Source: Cloacibacterium sp047601505 (GTDB taxonomy: Bacteria > Bacteroidota > Bacteroidia > Flavobacteriales > Weeksellaceae). From it: a DNA stretch of 64,000 nucleotides. Position numbers and translations under genes: made by a program. The notes below the pieces were generated by a model. That model was given only the letters and a program-made list of their open reading frames with translations, was not told the DNA's origin and did not search any database. Shown here one piece after another: positions 25,881-34,309 of the stretch (positions are counted from its first letter, which is position 1; each line of letters opens with the position of its first letter). Location of the stretch: positions 1,302,001 to 1,366,000 of the forward strand of contig NZ_JASGJD010000001.1 of NCBI RefSeq assembly GCF_047601505.1, in the 5' to 3' direction.

Positions 25881-26768
25881 ATGAAAATAGCAGCAATAGA
25901 TATAGGAAGTAATGCGGCAAGATTGCTTATTAATGAAGTAAAAGAACCTAAAAAAGGTAAACCAGAATTTATAAAACTCAATCTCCTGAGGATTCCTTTC
26001 AGGTTGGGTTTTGATGTTTTTGCTTACGGAGAAATTGGTGCAGAAAGAAAAAAAATGGTAATTAATTCTATGAAAGTTTTCGCTCAGTTGATGGAAATTT
26101 ATGGCGTAGAACATTACCGTGCTTGTGCTACCAGTGCAATGCGTGATGCTAAAAATGGTAAAGAAATTATAGATTTAGTAAAACAAGAATCTGGCATTCA
26201 AATAGAAATTATTTCCGGCGACGAAGAAGCGACTTTAATATACGAAAATCACGTTGCAGAAGGACTCGATAAGAATTTTGGATATCTTTATATAGACGTT
26301 GGCGGTGGTTCTACAGAACTTACTTACTACGAAAATGGTAAAATGAAGTACGAACATTCTTTCAATATAGGAACCATTAGATTAATTAATAATTTGGTAA
26401 CCAAAGAAAATTGGGAAGAATTGAAAACCGAAATAAAAACCAAAATCGTGAGCAAAAAACCAATGGTAGCAATTGGTTCTGGTGGAAATATCAATAAAAT
26501 TTTCTCTCTAAGTAAAACGAAAGACGGCAAATCATTGTCTCTTAATATGTTGAAGACTTTTTACAAAGATTTGAAAGATCTTACTGTGGAAGAACGAATG
26601 GCAAAATACAGATTGAGAGAAGATAGAGCAGATGTTTTGGTACCTGCGTTGGAAATTTTCAATAAAGTACTAAGCTGGACCGAAATTTCGCAGATTTTTG
26701 TGCCAAAAATTTCTGTAGCAGATGGTTTAATACATAGTATTTATGATAATTTAAAAAAAAACAAATAA
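25881..26768 (+). CDS. Ppx/GppA family exopolyphosphatase / pppGpp phosphatase
   Basis: A 295-residue member of the actin-like ATPase fold. Motifs are the phosphate-1 loop AAIDIGSNAARLLI (4-17), ACATSAMRDAKNG, the Glu of ISGDEEATLIYE and the phosphate-2 loop YIDVGGGSTELTYY. The protein lacks the long C-terminal HD-like domain of E. coli Ppx (513 residues), as is normal for the short class. It cleaves terminal phosphate from polyphosphate or pppGpp; which of the two is not decidable here. It lies between the SixA-like gene and a lipoprotein gene with gaps of 2-3 nt. Confidence 0.9.
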   Translation: MKIAAIDIGSNAARLLINEVKEPKKGKPEFIKLNLLRIPFRLGFDVFAYGEIGAERKKMVINSMKVFAQLMEIYGVEHYRACATSAMRDAKNGKEIIDLVKQESGIQIEIISGDEEATLIYENHVAEGLDKNFGYLYIDVGGGSTELTYYENGKMKYEHSFNIGTIRLINNLVTKENWEELKTEIKTKIVSKKPMVAIGSGGNINKIFSLSKTKDGKSLSLNMLKTFYKDLKDLTVEERMAKYRLREDRADVLVPALEIFNKVLSWTEISQIFVPKISVADGLIHSIYDNLKKNK

Positions 26769-26770
26769 AT

Positions 26771-27499
26771 ATGAAACAATTTTTATTATTCTCTGCATTC
26801 ATCGTAATCTTTTCTTGTGAAAAAAAAGAACAAGTTTTTGAAAAACCAGTAAATCAAGAAGAGGAAAAAGTCTCTGACCTAAATATTCAAACAATCAATT
26901 CTTTTGAAATAGATAGCACTGGAATTTTGGCTTTTCCTTTATCCATTGAGGAAACTATTGAAAGTAGTAGAATAGAAAGTTCTTTTAAATCTGACAAGGG
27001 AAGTTCTTATTGGAATATTATCTTCTACAATAGCAATACAGGCGAAAAATATTTGCTGAGTAAGCAAAAAATGCTTATTTCTAATTATGAAACTGGCTAT
27101 AGTAATTATGATTCGTCAAACAAGAAATTCACTCAAATAGATACTTCTAGTAAGAAATATATTTTCTATAATATTATTACTGATGATTATGATGGAAATA
27201 AAAAATTAAATTATGAGGATCCTACTTATCTGTTTTTTACAGACAAAGAAGGCAAAAATTTAAAACAAATTTCTCCTAAAAATTTGAACGTAGTAAATTG
27301 GAAAATTGTTCCTAAGACTAGAAAAATTTTATTTAATGTTCAAAAAGACTCTAACGGAAATAAAAGATTTGATGAGAAAGACGATATAATTTCTATGGAG
27401 TATAGTTTAGATACTCAAAAAGCACCAGTAGTTATTTTTGATGAAAATTATAAGAATTTTTTATTGGAAAATTTTAAGAAAAATTGGAATTCGAAATAG
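26771..27499 (+). CDS. Lipoprotein of unknown function
   Basis: A 242-residue protein that I cannot assign. A lipoprotein signal (KQFLLFSAFIVIFSCEKKE, Cys about 16) predicts an acylated periplasmic protein. The mature part is rich in Lys, Asn, Ser and Tyr and includes two Asp/Asn-rich stretches, DDYDGNKKLNYEDPTYLFF and DSNGNKRFDEKDD, resembling dockerin/EF-type calcium loops or EF-hand-like turns. It is 2 nt after the Ppx/GppA gene, so it is very likely in that operon. A bidirectional terminator follows. Confidence 0.75.
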   Translation: MKQFLLFSAFIVIFSCEKKEQVFEKPVNQEEEKVSDLNIQTINSFEIDSTGILAFPLSIEETIESSRIESSFKSDKGSSYWNIIFYNSNTGEKYLLSKQKMLISNYETGYSNYDSSNKKFTQIDTSSKKYIFYNIITDDYDGNKKLNYEDPTYLFFTDKEGKNLKQISPKNLNVVNWKIVPKTRKILFNVQKDSNGNKRFDEKDDIISMEYSLDTQKAPVVIFDENYKNFLLENFKKNWNSK

Positions 27500-27517
27500 A
27501 ATTAAATAATAAATATC

Positions 27518-27544
27518 AAAAAAACGGACATTTGTCCGTTTTTT
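27518..27544. terminator. Bidirectional terminator between the lipoprotein gene and the NifU-like gene
   Basis: AAAAAACGGACA (27519-27530) pairs with TGTCCGTTTTTT (27533-27544) around a very short loop, with A/T runs suited to both directions. The neighbouring genes converge. Confidence 0.85.
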
Positions 27545-27571
27545 AAATTTTATATTTTGAAAAATTACAAA

Positions 27572-27823
27572 TTATTCTACACTCACCACTTCTTTAATGC
27601 TTGGCGCAAATTGTTTAATTGTATTTTCTACGCCTAATTTCATGGTAGAAAAACTCATTGGGCAACCTTGGCAGTTCCCTTGAAGTTTTACCATTACTTT
27701 ATTATCTACCACATCTACCAATTCTATATCTCCACCATCATTGTTTAGAAACGGACGAATACTTTCCAAAGCTTCCATTACTTTGGTTACTACTTCTTCG
27801 TGTGTCGGTTTTTCTTTATTCAT
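27572..27823 (-). CDS. NifU-like Fe-S scaffold (C-terminal NifU domain)
   Basis: An 83-residue stand-alone NifU C-terminal domain (NfuA core). The metal-binding CxxC is in LQGNCQGCPMSFSTMKLGVE, and IRPFLNNDGGDIELVDV is the usual N-terminal signature. It carries or assembles Fe-S clusters for target proteins. The start at 27823 (MNKEKPTHEEV) is preferred over the in-frame extension to 27850, which reads through a GCTTTCGGC repeat. The gene lies 70 nt downstream of mrp on the same strand, giving a two-gene Fe-S delivery unit. Confidence 0.92.
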   Translation of the reverse strand: MNKEKPTHEEVVTKVMEALESIRPFLNNDGGDIELVDVVDNKVMVKLQGNCQGCPMSFSTMKLGVENTIKQFAPSIKEVVSVE

Positions 27824-27832
27824 AATTTTTGT

Positions 27833-27845
27833 GCTTTCGGCTTTT
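27833..27845. repeat. GCTTTCGGCTTTT repeat upstream of the NifU-like gene
   Basis: An exact 13-bp match to 24271-24283. It lies in the mrp to nifU gap, 10 nt before the chosen start codon. Confidence 0.45.
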
Positions 27846-27893
27846 CGCAATCAGTTTTAGCTAATTGTTTAAAGATTTTTAACTTAAATTTAT

Positions 27894-28997
27894 TTATTTT
27901 TTTGGAGAACAACCAGCCATTGTGGTTATTTTAACAGCTTCAGTTGGTGGCAAACTTGTGTTTCTTTCTACTAAACTTTCTACCATTTTTTTTGCAGTTT
28001 CGTTATAGATTTCTGCAATTTTAGAACCGTCTTGCAAAGCAGCAGGTCTTCCCACATCACCAGCTTCTCTTATGCTTTGGATAATAGGAATTTCTCCCAA
28101 AACAGGAATTCCTAAATCTTCTGCCATAAATTGAGCGCCTTGTTTTCCAAAAATATAATATTTGTTTTCTGGCAATTCTTCTGGTGTGAAATACGCCATA
28201 TTTTCTATTAAACCAAGTACCGGAATATTAATGCTATCCATTGTAAACATAGCAATTCCTTTTTTTACATCTGCCAAAGCAACATGTTGAGGAGTACTCA
28301 CAATTACAGCTCCAGTTACCGGAACTTCTTGGATGATAGATAAATGAATATCACCTGTTCCCGGAGGAAGATCTATCAATAAGAAATCTAAATTTCCCCA
28401 AGCGGCATCTCTTAGCATTTGGCTTAAAGCTTTACTTGCCATTGGGCCACGCCAAACAACAGCTTGATTAGCACCAGAAAAATATCCAATCGAAAGCATT
28501 TTAACGCCATAATTTTCGATAGGTTTCATTAGGTTTTTTCCGTCAACTTCTACAGAAATTGGTTTTTCAGATTCTGTATCAAACATGGTTGGTACAGATG
28601 GTCCGTAAATATCTGCATCTAAAACGCCAACAGAAAATCCCATTTTTTGTAATGTTACTGCTAAATTAGCGGTTACTGTAGATTTTCCTACACCACCTTT
28701 ACCAGAGGCAATAGCAATAATATTTTGAATTCCTGGAATTTGTTTTCCTTTAATTTGAGTCTGCTGAACTTCTGTAGGTTCAGGAGAAGCTATTTTTAAT
28801 TTTAAGGTAATGTGCTCTCCAAATTCTGAAGCAAAAGCTTGTTTCATAGCTACTTCTAGCTTCTTTTTTTCGTGCATTGCAGGCGAATGAGCCATCATAT
28901 CGATATAAACTTCGTCTCCTACAATTTGAAGATTTTTTACTAAATCATCTACTTCTATTTCTTTCAGAAAATCCTGAACTTTTACTTTCGTCAACAT
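27894..28997 (-). CDS. mrp: Mrp/NBP35-family Fe-S carrier P-loop ATPase
   Basis: A 367-residue ATPase that moves Fe-S clusters to apo-proteins. An N-terminal MIP18/DUF59-type domain (about 1-85) is joined to the P-loop domain with the deviant Walker A GKGGVGKST (about 107-115), LLIDLPPGTGDIHLS and VSTPQHVALADVKKG. The paired Cys (CxxC) that bridges a cluster between subunits in E. coli Mrp/ApbC is not seen at the expected place: ENMAYFTPEELPENKYYIFG has no Cys. A lone Cys occurs near the end (MAGCSPKK). It is co-directional with the NifU-like gene. Confidence 0.93.
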   Translation of the reverse strand: MLTKVKVQDFLKEIEVDDLVKNLQIVGDEVYIDMMAHSPAMHEKKKLEVAMKQAFASEFGEHITLKLKIASPEPTEVQQTQIKGKQIPGIQNIIAIASGKGGVGKSTVTANLAVTLQKMGFSVGVLDADIYGPSVPTMFDTESEKPISVEVDGKNLMKPIENYGVKMLSIGYFSGANQAVVWRGPMASKALSQMLRDAAWGNLDFLLIDLPPGTGDIHLSIIQEVPVTGAVIVSTPQHVALADVKKGIAMFTMDSINIPVLGLIENMAYFTPEELPENKYYIFGKQGAQFMAEDLGIPVLGEIPIIQSIREAGDVGRPAALQDGSKIAEIYNETAKKMVESLVERNTSLPPTEAVKITTMAGCSPKK

Positions 28998-29022
28998 ATT
29001 GATAATATCAAATTTTAAATTA

Positions 29023-29055
29023 CAAATTTAGTGAAATTTATTGATTTGGAATCAA
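29023..29055 (-). promoter_or_regulatory. Promoter of mrp-nifU
   Basis: Read leftward: TTG at 29055-29053, a 22-bp spacer and TAAATTTG at 29030-29023. The start codon at 28997 lies about 25 nt past the box. Confidence 0.5.
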
Positions 29056-29149
29056 TAAAAATAAGTATTGCCATTATTGATAGAATTAATGCAAGTGACA
29101 ATAAGTTTAGAAAATAATTTGATTTTAATTGCTTGAAAATTAAAGAAAA

Positions 29150-30013
29150 TTAGTCTAATGTAAGGCTTTTGAAACTCCAGAGATTTCCGTTGTATATGTT
29201 GAGGTCAACCTTAGTGTTAATTCCTTTTACAATGCCATTTTCTGTAAATTGCCACATTTTCCAATCGTCTTCCGGCGAAGGTATCATTACATCGTTATAG
29301 TTGGCTAACCAAAGCGGATAATCGTTTATTTCACCTTTTAGATAATCTTTGTAATAATGGTAATAAGTATAGATTATTGGTTTTTTACCATATTTTTCTT
29401 CCACAATTTTGAGCCAAACTTTTAAATCTTCTATAAATTTTTCGTGAGATTTCCTTCTCGGTACTCTTTCTATATCTAAAACGGGACGAAGGTCTCCATT
29501 TTCTAATTTTACACTTTTCAGATAATTATTGGCTTGCATTACAGGGTCTTCGTCTGCTCTGTAAAAGTGATAAGCGCCTCTAATGAGTTTGTTTTCTTTC
29601 GCTTTTTCCCAGAATTCGTCAAAATGTTTATCTTTCTTTTTTTTGCCCATTGTAGCTCTCATTACTACAAATTCCAGATTAATTCCGTCATTTGCAATAG
29701 TAAGACTGTCCCATTTTATATCTTCTTTTTTTTGATAGTGAGAAATGTCGAAACCAAAGGTTTTATCGTTGTATTCGGTGATGATTTTCTCAATTCTTGC
29801 CGCTTCTGTTTTTGAGTTTTTCAGGTTTTGTTCTGTATGTTTATGAAAGTGCATTGCATAGTAAAATGCAATTTTGTTTTTTAGGTAAAATCCTGTAAAT
29901 ATTAAAGATATGCCTAATGTTAATAGTAAAATCCATCTTCGAAGATTGTATTTTTTTCTTCGCGTTTGGTGTATTTTGCGTCTTTTTGTGGGTTTGTAAT
30001 TTGTTTTAGGCAT
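29150..30013 (-). CDS. Membrane-anchored GH25 lysozyme (N-acetylmuramidase)
   Basis: A 287-residue glycoside hydrolase family 25 enzyme that cleaves peptidoglycan between MurNAc and GlcNAc. A very basic N-terminus (residues 1-26) precedes one transmembrane helix (27-43), so it is a type II anchored protein facing the periplasm. Catalytic features are GFDIS (Asp89), MRATMG, RGAYHFYR and the paired acids in PVLDIER (Asp180, Glu182), with WKMWQFTENG near the end. No dedicated immunity or phage genes are adjacent, so a role in wall turnover is more likely than in lysis. Confidence 0.92.
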   Translation of the reverse strand: MPKTNYKPTKRRKIHQTRRKKYNLRRWILLLTLGISLIFTGFYLKNKIAFYYAMHFHKHTEQNLKNSKTEAARIEKIITEYNDKTFGFDISHYQKKEDIKWDSLTIANDGINLEFVVMRATMGKKKKDKHFDEFWEKAKENKLIRGAYHFYRADEDPVMQANNYLKSVKLENGDLRPVLDIERVPRRKSHEKFIEDLKVWLKIVEEKYGKKPIIYTYYHYYKDYLKGEINDYPLWLANYNDVMIPSPEDDWKMWQFTENGIVKGINTKVDLNIYNGNLWSFKSLTLD

Positions 30014-30052
30014 AACTTTTGCAAAAGTAAACTATTTCGAAAATAAATTCAG

Positions 30053-30060
30053 TATTTTTG
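30053..30060 (+). promoter_or_regulatory. Candidate -7 box for NDH-2
   Basis: TATTTTTG fits TAnnTTTG and lies 10 nt before the NDH-2 start. No good -33 partner is visible. On the opposite strand a TACTTTTG (30029-30022) could serve the divergent lysozyme gene. Confidence 0.35.
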
Positions 30061-30070
30061 CCAAAGTCGT

Positions 30071-31336
30071 ATGGAAATTCGTGATAAAATAATCGTAATT
30101 GGAGGCGGTTTTGCAGGTTTGCAATTCGCCAGACAGCTTAATGGAAAAATTGATAAAAAAGTGATGGTGATAGATAAAACGAATCACCACATGTTTCAGC
30201 CATTATTTTATCAAGTTGCTTGCGGAAGGATAGAACCTTCTAATATTTCTTTCCCTTTTAGAAAAATTTTTCAACGTTCTAAAAATATTCAGTTTAGAAT
30301 GACAGAAGTAAAAAAAATTTTGCCTTTGGAAAATAAAATTATTACTGATGATGCAACTTTTCATTATGACAAACTCGTAATTGCCACAGGTTGTAAAACC
30401 AATTTTTTTGGAAATCAAAAAATGGAAAATTTAGCTTACGGGATGAAAAATACTCAAGAAGCTATTTCTATTAGAAATCATATTTTATTAACTTTTGAGA
30501 AATTAATTATCGAAAGAAAATCTAGTGATGATGGCAATTGGAGCATTGTAATCGTAGGTTCTGGTCCTACAGGTGTTGAGTTGGCGGGTGCTTTTGCAGA
30601 AATGAAAAGAGAAATTTTGCCGAGAGATTATCCAAGAATGAATTTTAATGATTTGGACATTATTTTGGTAAGTTCTACAGAGAAACCTTTGTCTGTGATG
30701 AGTGATGAAGCGCAAGCAGAATCTGAAAAATATCTGAAAGATTTAGGTGTGAAATTTATCTCAAACGATAGAGTAGTAGATTACGATGGCGACAAAGTTT
30801 ATCTGAAAAGTGGTGAAATTATCGCTAGTAATAATGTAATTTGGGCAGCTGGTGTTACGGGAAATATAATATCTGGACTTGCAGAAGATTCTCTCAAAAA
30901 CAACAGATATATTGTAGATAGATACAATAAAGTGCAAGGTTTTGATAATATTTATGCCATTGGAGATATTGCCTATATGGAAACTCCGAAATATCCAAAT
31001 GGGCATCCTCAAGTAGCAAATGTTGCCATCAATCAAGGAAAAAATTTAGCTAAAAATTTCCTTAAGAAAATACAAAAAGATTGGTCTCCATACGAATATA
31101 CAGATTTGGGAAGTATGGCAACTATTGGCAAGCACAGAGCTGTGGTAGATTTGCCAAAATTCAAATTTCAAGGTTTTTTCGCTTGGTATTTTTGGATGTT
31201 TCTACATCTAATGCTTATCTTGAGCGTGAGAAATAAGTTGGCAATTTTCTTTAATTGGATGTGGAGTTATTTTAATAAAGATTCTTCGCTCAGATTAATT
31301 ATAATTCCAAATAAAAAAAATAAAACAGAACAATGA
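30071..31336 (+). CDS. ndh: Type II NADH dehydrogenase (NDH-2)
   Basis: A single-subunit, non-pumping NADH:quinone oxidoreductase of 421 residues. FAD-binding GGGFAGLQFA (about 11-20), NHHMFQPLFYQVACG, the NADH-binding Rossmann motif GSGPTGVELAGAFAEM (about 160-175), YAIGDIAY and HPQVANVAINQGKNLAKN match NDH-2 family landmarks. The C-terminal hydrophobic segment (FFAWYFWMFLHLMLIL, about 375-390) fits the membrane-surface anchor of NDH-2. The last bases overlap trmD as ATGA. The genome also encodes complex I about 5 kb away, so NADH can enter the chain by two routes. Confidence 0.92.
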   Translation: MEIRDKIIVIGGGFAGLQFARQLNGKIDKKVMVIDKTNHHMFQPLFYQVACGRIEPSNISFPFRKIFQRSKNIQFRMTEVKKILPLENKIITDDATFHYDKLVIATGCKTNFFGNQKMENLAYGMKNTQEAISIRNHILLTFEKLIIERKSSDDGNWSIVIVGSGPTGVELAGAFAEMKREILPRDYPRMNFNDLDIILVSSTEKPLSVMSDEAQAESEKYLKDLGVKFISNDRVVDYDGDKVYLKSGEIIASNNVIWAAGVTGNIISGLAEDSLKNNRYIVDRYNKVQGFDNIYAIGDIAYMETPKYPNGHPQVANVAINQGKNLAKNFLKKIQKDWSPYEYTDLGSMATIGKHRAVVDLPKFKFQGFFAWYFWMFLHLMLILSVRNKLAIFFNWMWSYFNKDSSLRLIIIPNKKNKTEQ

Positions 31337-32010
31337 GAATAGATATAATAAGTGCAGTGCCAGATTTGATGGAAAGTCCGTTTAAGACTTCTATTTTAAA
31401 AAGAGCAATGGAAAAAGGATTGGCAGAAGTACATTTTCATAATGTTCGAGATTTTGCATTGAACAAACACCGTCAGATAGACGATACCGTTTATGGCGGA
31501 GGCGCAGGTATGGTAATGATGTGCGAGCCTTTAGATTTGTGTATTTCTCAGTTAAAATCTGAGCGAGAATATGACGATATTATCTATTTAACGCCAGACG
31601 GAGAAACATTTAATCAGAAAATAGCAAATACTTATTCTCTAAAGAAAAATCTGCTTTTTTTGTGCGGACATTATAAAGGTATAGACCAGAGAATTAGAGA
31701 TTTGCATATCACTAGAGAAATTTCTATTGGAGATTTCGTCTTAACAGGCGGAGAATTGGCAGCTTGTGTATTGGCAGATGCCATCATAAGATTGTTGCCA
31801 GGTGTTTTGAACGACGAACAAAGTGCTTTGACGGATAGTTTTCAAGATAATTTGTTGTCTCCACCAATTTATACAAAACCAGAAGTTTATAAAGGATTGA
31901 AAGTGCCAGAAGTTCTTTTAAGTGGTAATTTTGGAAAAATTGAAGAATGGCGCCACGAAAAAGCCGTAGAGATTACCACCTTGAAACGTCCAGATTTATT
32001 AGAAGATTAA
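31333..32010 (+). CDS. trmD: tRNA (guanine-37-N1)-methyltransferase
   Basis: Methylates G37 of tRNAs reading CNN and GGG-type codons and prevents frameshifting. 225 residues with the trefoil-knot motifs: YGGGAGMVMM (about 55-64), LCGHYKGIDQRI and EISIGDFVLTGGELAACV, followed by the C-terminal helical domain with LLSPPIYTKPE. The start overlaps the NDH-2 stop in ATGA, implying coupled translation. This is not the usual rimM-trmD-rplS context. Confidence 0.96.
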   Translation: MRIDIISAVPDLMESPFKTSILKRAMEKGLAEVHFHNVRDFALNKHRQIDDTVYGGGAGMVMMCEPLDLCISQLKSEREYDDIIYLTPDGETFNQKIANTYSLKKNLLFLCGHYKGIDQRIRDLHITREISIGDFVLTGGELAACVLADAIIRLLPGVLNDEQSALTDSFQDNLLSPPIYTKPEVYKGLKVPEVLLSGNFGKIEEWRHEKAVEITTLKRPDLLED

Positions 32011-32061
32011 TATTAATAAATTTTCGTTAAATTTGAAAAATTGTTATTTTTGATAAAGGAA

Positions 32062-33027
32062 ATGGCAGAAAATGTAAACAAAGAGCTGGTGCTTTTTTAT
32101 AATGTAGAAAATTTATTTTCGCCAGGCCCGAAACCCAACCATAAGCTAGACCCTACTGCATCGGGGTTTAGAAACTGGGACGAAAGAAAATATAAAAATA
32201 AGTTGCATAAAATTGCAAATGTTTTTAGATTAGTAGAAGAAAAAGAAGGCATTTTGCCAATGATTATTGGTTTAGCAGAAATCAATAATGAAGAAAATTT
32301 AAAAGATTTAGTAGAATTAGAACCATTCAATAATAATTATGGGATTGTTCATTATGATTCGTTAGACGAGAGAGGTGTAGATACCGCTCTTTTATATGAC
32401 AAAAGAAAAATAAGTGTTTTAGATTCTGAAGCCATTTCTTTTGTTTTTGAAAAACACCATGAAAATTCTGACAATCTAGACACCACAAGAGATGTTTTGT
32501 ATTGCAGATTAAACTACTACAACAAGGAAATTATTAATGTTTTTGTGCTGCATTTGCCTTCAAAAAGAGAAAAGGACATTAATAAACCTAAAAGAGCGTT
32601 TATACTAGATTCTATAAGAGAAAGAATAGTAAAAACAATTGAAAAAAATAGAGAATCGGTAATTGTTTGCGGAGATTTTAATGAAAATCCTGATGAAGAA
32701 AACGTAATGAAATTGCTCGATAATGATGAGAAGAATAAGATTCTGAAAAACCAATTTTTAGAGTTGTTCCAGAGTAAAAAGTATTCTACATTTCATTACA
32801 AAGACGGTTTACTTTTTGATCAGATTATATTGTCTAATCATTTTTTTGAGCCAAATTTCGGAATTCATTTTAAGCAAGCAGAAGTCTTTAATTCGGAGAA
32901 AATAAGCAGTTGGGATAAAAAATTTAAAGGAAGACCTTTTCGTACTTTCGCTGGTTCGCGTTATTTGGGAGGTTATAGTGACCATTATCCTGTATATGTG
33001 ATTTTAGAGCAGAAAAAAGATAACTAA
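32062..33027 (+). CDS. Endonuclease/exonuclease/phosphatase (EEP) family protein
   Basis: A 321-residue soluble EEP-fold phosphodiesterase. Landmarks are LVLFYNVENLFSP (N-terminal Asn), IIGLAEINNEENL with the metal-binding Glu, VFVLHLPSKR, VIVCGDFNENPD and the terminal YLGGYSDHYPVYVIL with the Asp-His pair. No signal peptide, so it is cytoplasmic; DNA, RNA or phosphoinositide-like substrates are all possible for the fold. I start at the ATG at 32062, preceded by AAAGGA, and not at the TTG at 32041. Confidence 0.87.
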   Translation: MAENVNKELVLFYNVENLFSPGPKPNHKLDPTASGFRNWDERKYKNKLHKIANVFRLVEEKEGILPMIIGLAEINNEENLKDLVELEPFNNNYGIVHYDSLDERGVDTALLYDKRKISVLDSEAISFVFEKHHENSDNLDTTRDVLYCRLNYYNKEIINVFVLHLPSKREKDINKPKRAFILDSIRERIVKTIEKNRESVIVCGDFNENPDEENVMKLLDNDEKNKILKNQFLELFQSKKYSTFHYKDGLLFDQIILSNHFFEPNFGIHFKQAEVFNSEKISSWDKKFKGRPFRTFAGSRYLGGYSDHYPVYVILEQKKDN

Positions 33028-33039
33028 TACAATAAAAAA

Positions 33040-33510
33040 ATGAAAAGCGTAACTGAAATCGGCTACAAATTAGATGCTGTAGATAAAAAAATTATTTACA
33101 TGCTTATGGATAATGCCAAAACTTCTTTGGCACAAATTTCCAAGAATATTGGCATCTCTACTACTGCCGTACATCAAAGAATTAAAAAATTAGAATCCGC
33201 AGGCGTTATAGAAAACTCTGTTTCTTTTCTTAATCCTAGGAAAATTGGCTATAAAGTAGTTTCTTATATTGGTGTTTATATGGACCAACCTAGTCATTTT
33301 CAAGATTTAATAAGGTCTTTGAACGAGATAAACGAAATAGTAGAAGCACATTATACTACAGGAAATTGGACTGTTTTTCTTAAAGTACTTTGTGTAGATA
33401 ATGACCATCTAATGCAAATTCTTAATAAAATTCAAAAGCTAAAAGGCGTTACAAGAACAGAAACTTTCATATCTTTGGAGCAAAGTATTAATAGACAATT
33501 AAAAGTGTAA
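33040..33510 (+). CDS. Lrp/AsnC family transcriptional regulator
   Basis: A 156-residue feast/famine regulator. The N-terminal winged HTH (about 12-60, DKKIIYMLMDNAKTSLAQISKNIGISTTAVHQRIKKLESAGVI) is followed by the RAM ligand-binding domain (VVSYIGVYMD to TRTETFISLEQ). Such proteins bind amino acids and control local metabolic genes. It begins 12 nt after the EEP gene and ends 4 nt before deoC, so the three are one transcription unit. Autoregulation or control of deoC is possible but not shown. Confidence 0.93.
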   Translation: MKSVTEIGYKLDAVDKKIIYMLMDNAKTSLAQISKNIGISTTAVHQRIKKLESAGVIENSVSFLNPRKIGYKVVSYIGVYMDQPSHFQDLIRSLNEINEIVEAHYTTGNWTVFLKVLCVDNDHLMQILNKIQKLKGVTRTETFISLEQSINRQLKV

Positions 33511-33514
33511 CGTT

Positions 33515-34258
33515 ATGAAAATCAATACTTATTTAGATTCTACATATCTAAAAACGCCAGCGCAATCTGGGCTCTCAGAAGAGGAAACTTTAGAAACTGT
33601 TTTTAATTTAGCTAAAGAAGCTATAGAAAATGACATTTTCGCAGTAATGATTAGACCAGATTATGTGAAGCAAATGAGAGTTTTCCTTTCTGAAAAAAAT
33701 TCTAATGTTGTAATAGGAACTGTTATTGGTTTCCACGAAGGAACTTATTCAATTGAGCATAAATTGGCTGAAGCTACCAAAGCTATTGAAGATGGAGTAG
33801 ATGAATTAGATTTTGTAATCAACTATGAAGCATACAAAAATGGCGAATTAGAATTGGTGAAAAAAGAATTTGTAGAATGCACTAAATTGTGTTTAGACAA
33901 TGGTAAAATTGCCAAATGGATTATAGAAATTGCAGCGCTTACCGACGAGCAAATTGCAGATATTACTAAGAAAATTTCTACTTGGGCTGAAGAAAACTTT
34001 AAAACAGAAGATTTAGTGAAAATATTTGTAAAATCTTCTACAGGTTTCTTTAAAACTGAAGGTGGAAAACCAAACGGAGCAACAGTAGAAGGAATTAAAA
34101 TAATGCTTGCTAATGCAGGTAAACTTCCTGTAAAAGCTGCTGGTGGCGTTAGAACTCCTGAAGAAGCAGAAAATATGATTGAAATGGGAGTGAAAAGAAT
34201 TGGAACTTCGTCTGCTTTAGCATTAATTAAAAACGAAGAAGTTTCTGGAGGTTATTAA
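33515..34258 (+). CDS. deoC: Deoxyribose-phosphate aldolase
   Basis: Cleaves 2-deoxyribose-5-phosphate to glyceraldehyde-3-phosphate and acetaldehyde in nucleoside salvage. The 247 residues form a class I aldolase TIM barrel: YLDSTYLKTPA, ELDFVINYEAYKNG, the Schiff-base lysine (Lys173) in IFVKSSTGFF, and VKAAGGVRTPEEA with the second lysine. Length matches the family. Follows the Lrp gene by 4 nt and ends at a strong terminator. Confidence 0.95.
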   Translation: MKINTYLDSTYLKTPAQSGLSEEETLETVFNLAKEAIENDIFAVMIRPDYVKQMRVFLSEKNSNVVIGTVIGFHEGTYSIEHKLAEATKAIEDGVDELDFVINYEAYKNGELELVKKEFVECTKLCLDNGKIAKWIIEIAALTDEQIADITKKISTWAEENFKTEDLVKIFVKSSTGFFKTEGGKPNGATVEGIKIMLANAGKLPVKAAGGVRTPEEAENMIEMGVKRIGTSSALALIKNEEVSGGY

Positions 34259-34277
34259 TCTTTAGAAATCTAAATTA

Positions 34278-34305
34278 AAAGGCTGTCCCAAAAAGGGCAG
34301 CCTTT
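34278..34305. terminator. Terminator between deoC and the MBL hydrolase
   Basis: AAAGGCTG-T-CCC pairs with GGGCAGCCTTT (one bulged T) around an A-rich loop. It serves deoC (rightward) and, with the A run on its left side, may serve the convergent gene too. Confidence 0.8.
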
Positions 34306-34309
34306 GTTG

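Noticed and set aside
29150..30013. GH25 lysozyme as a phage endolysin or toxin
   Set aside because: It is membrane-anchored with a host-like basic N-terminus, has no holin or immunity neighbour, and lies among housekeeping genes.
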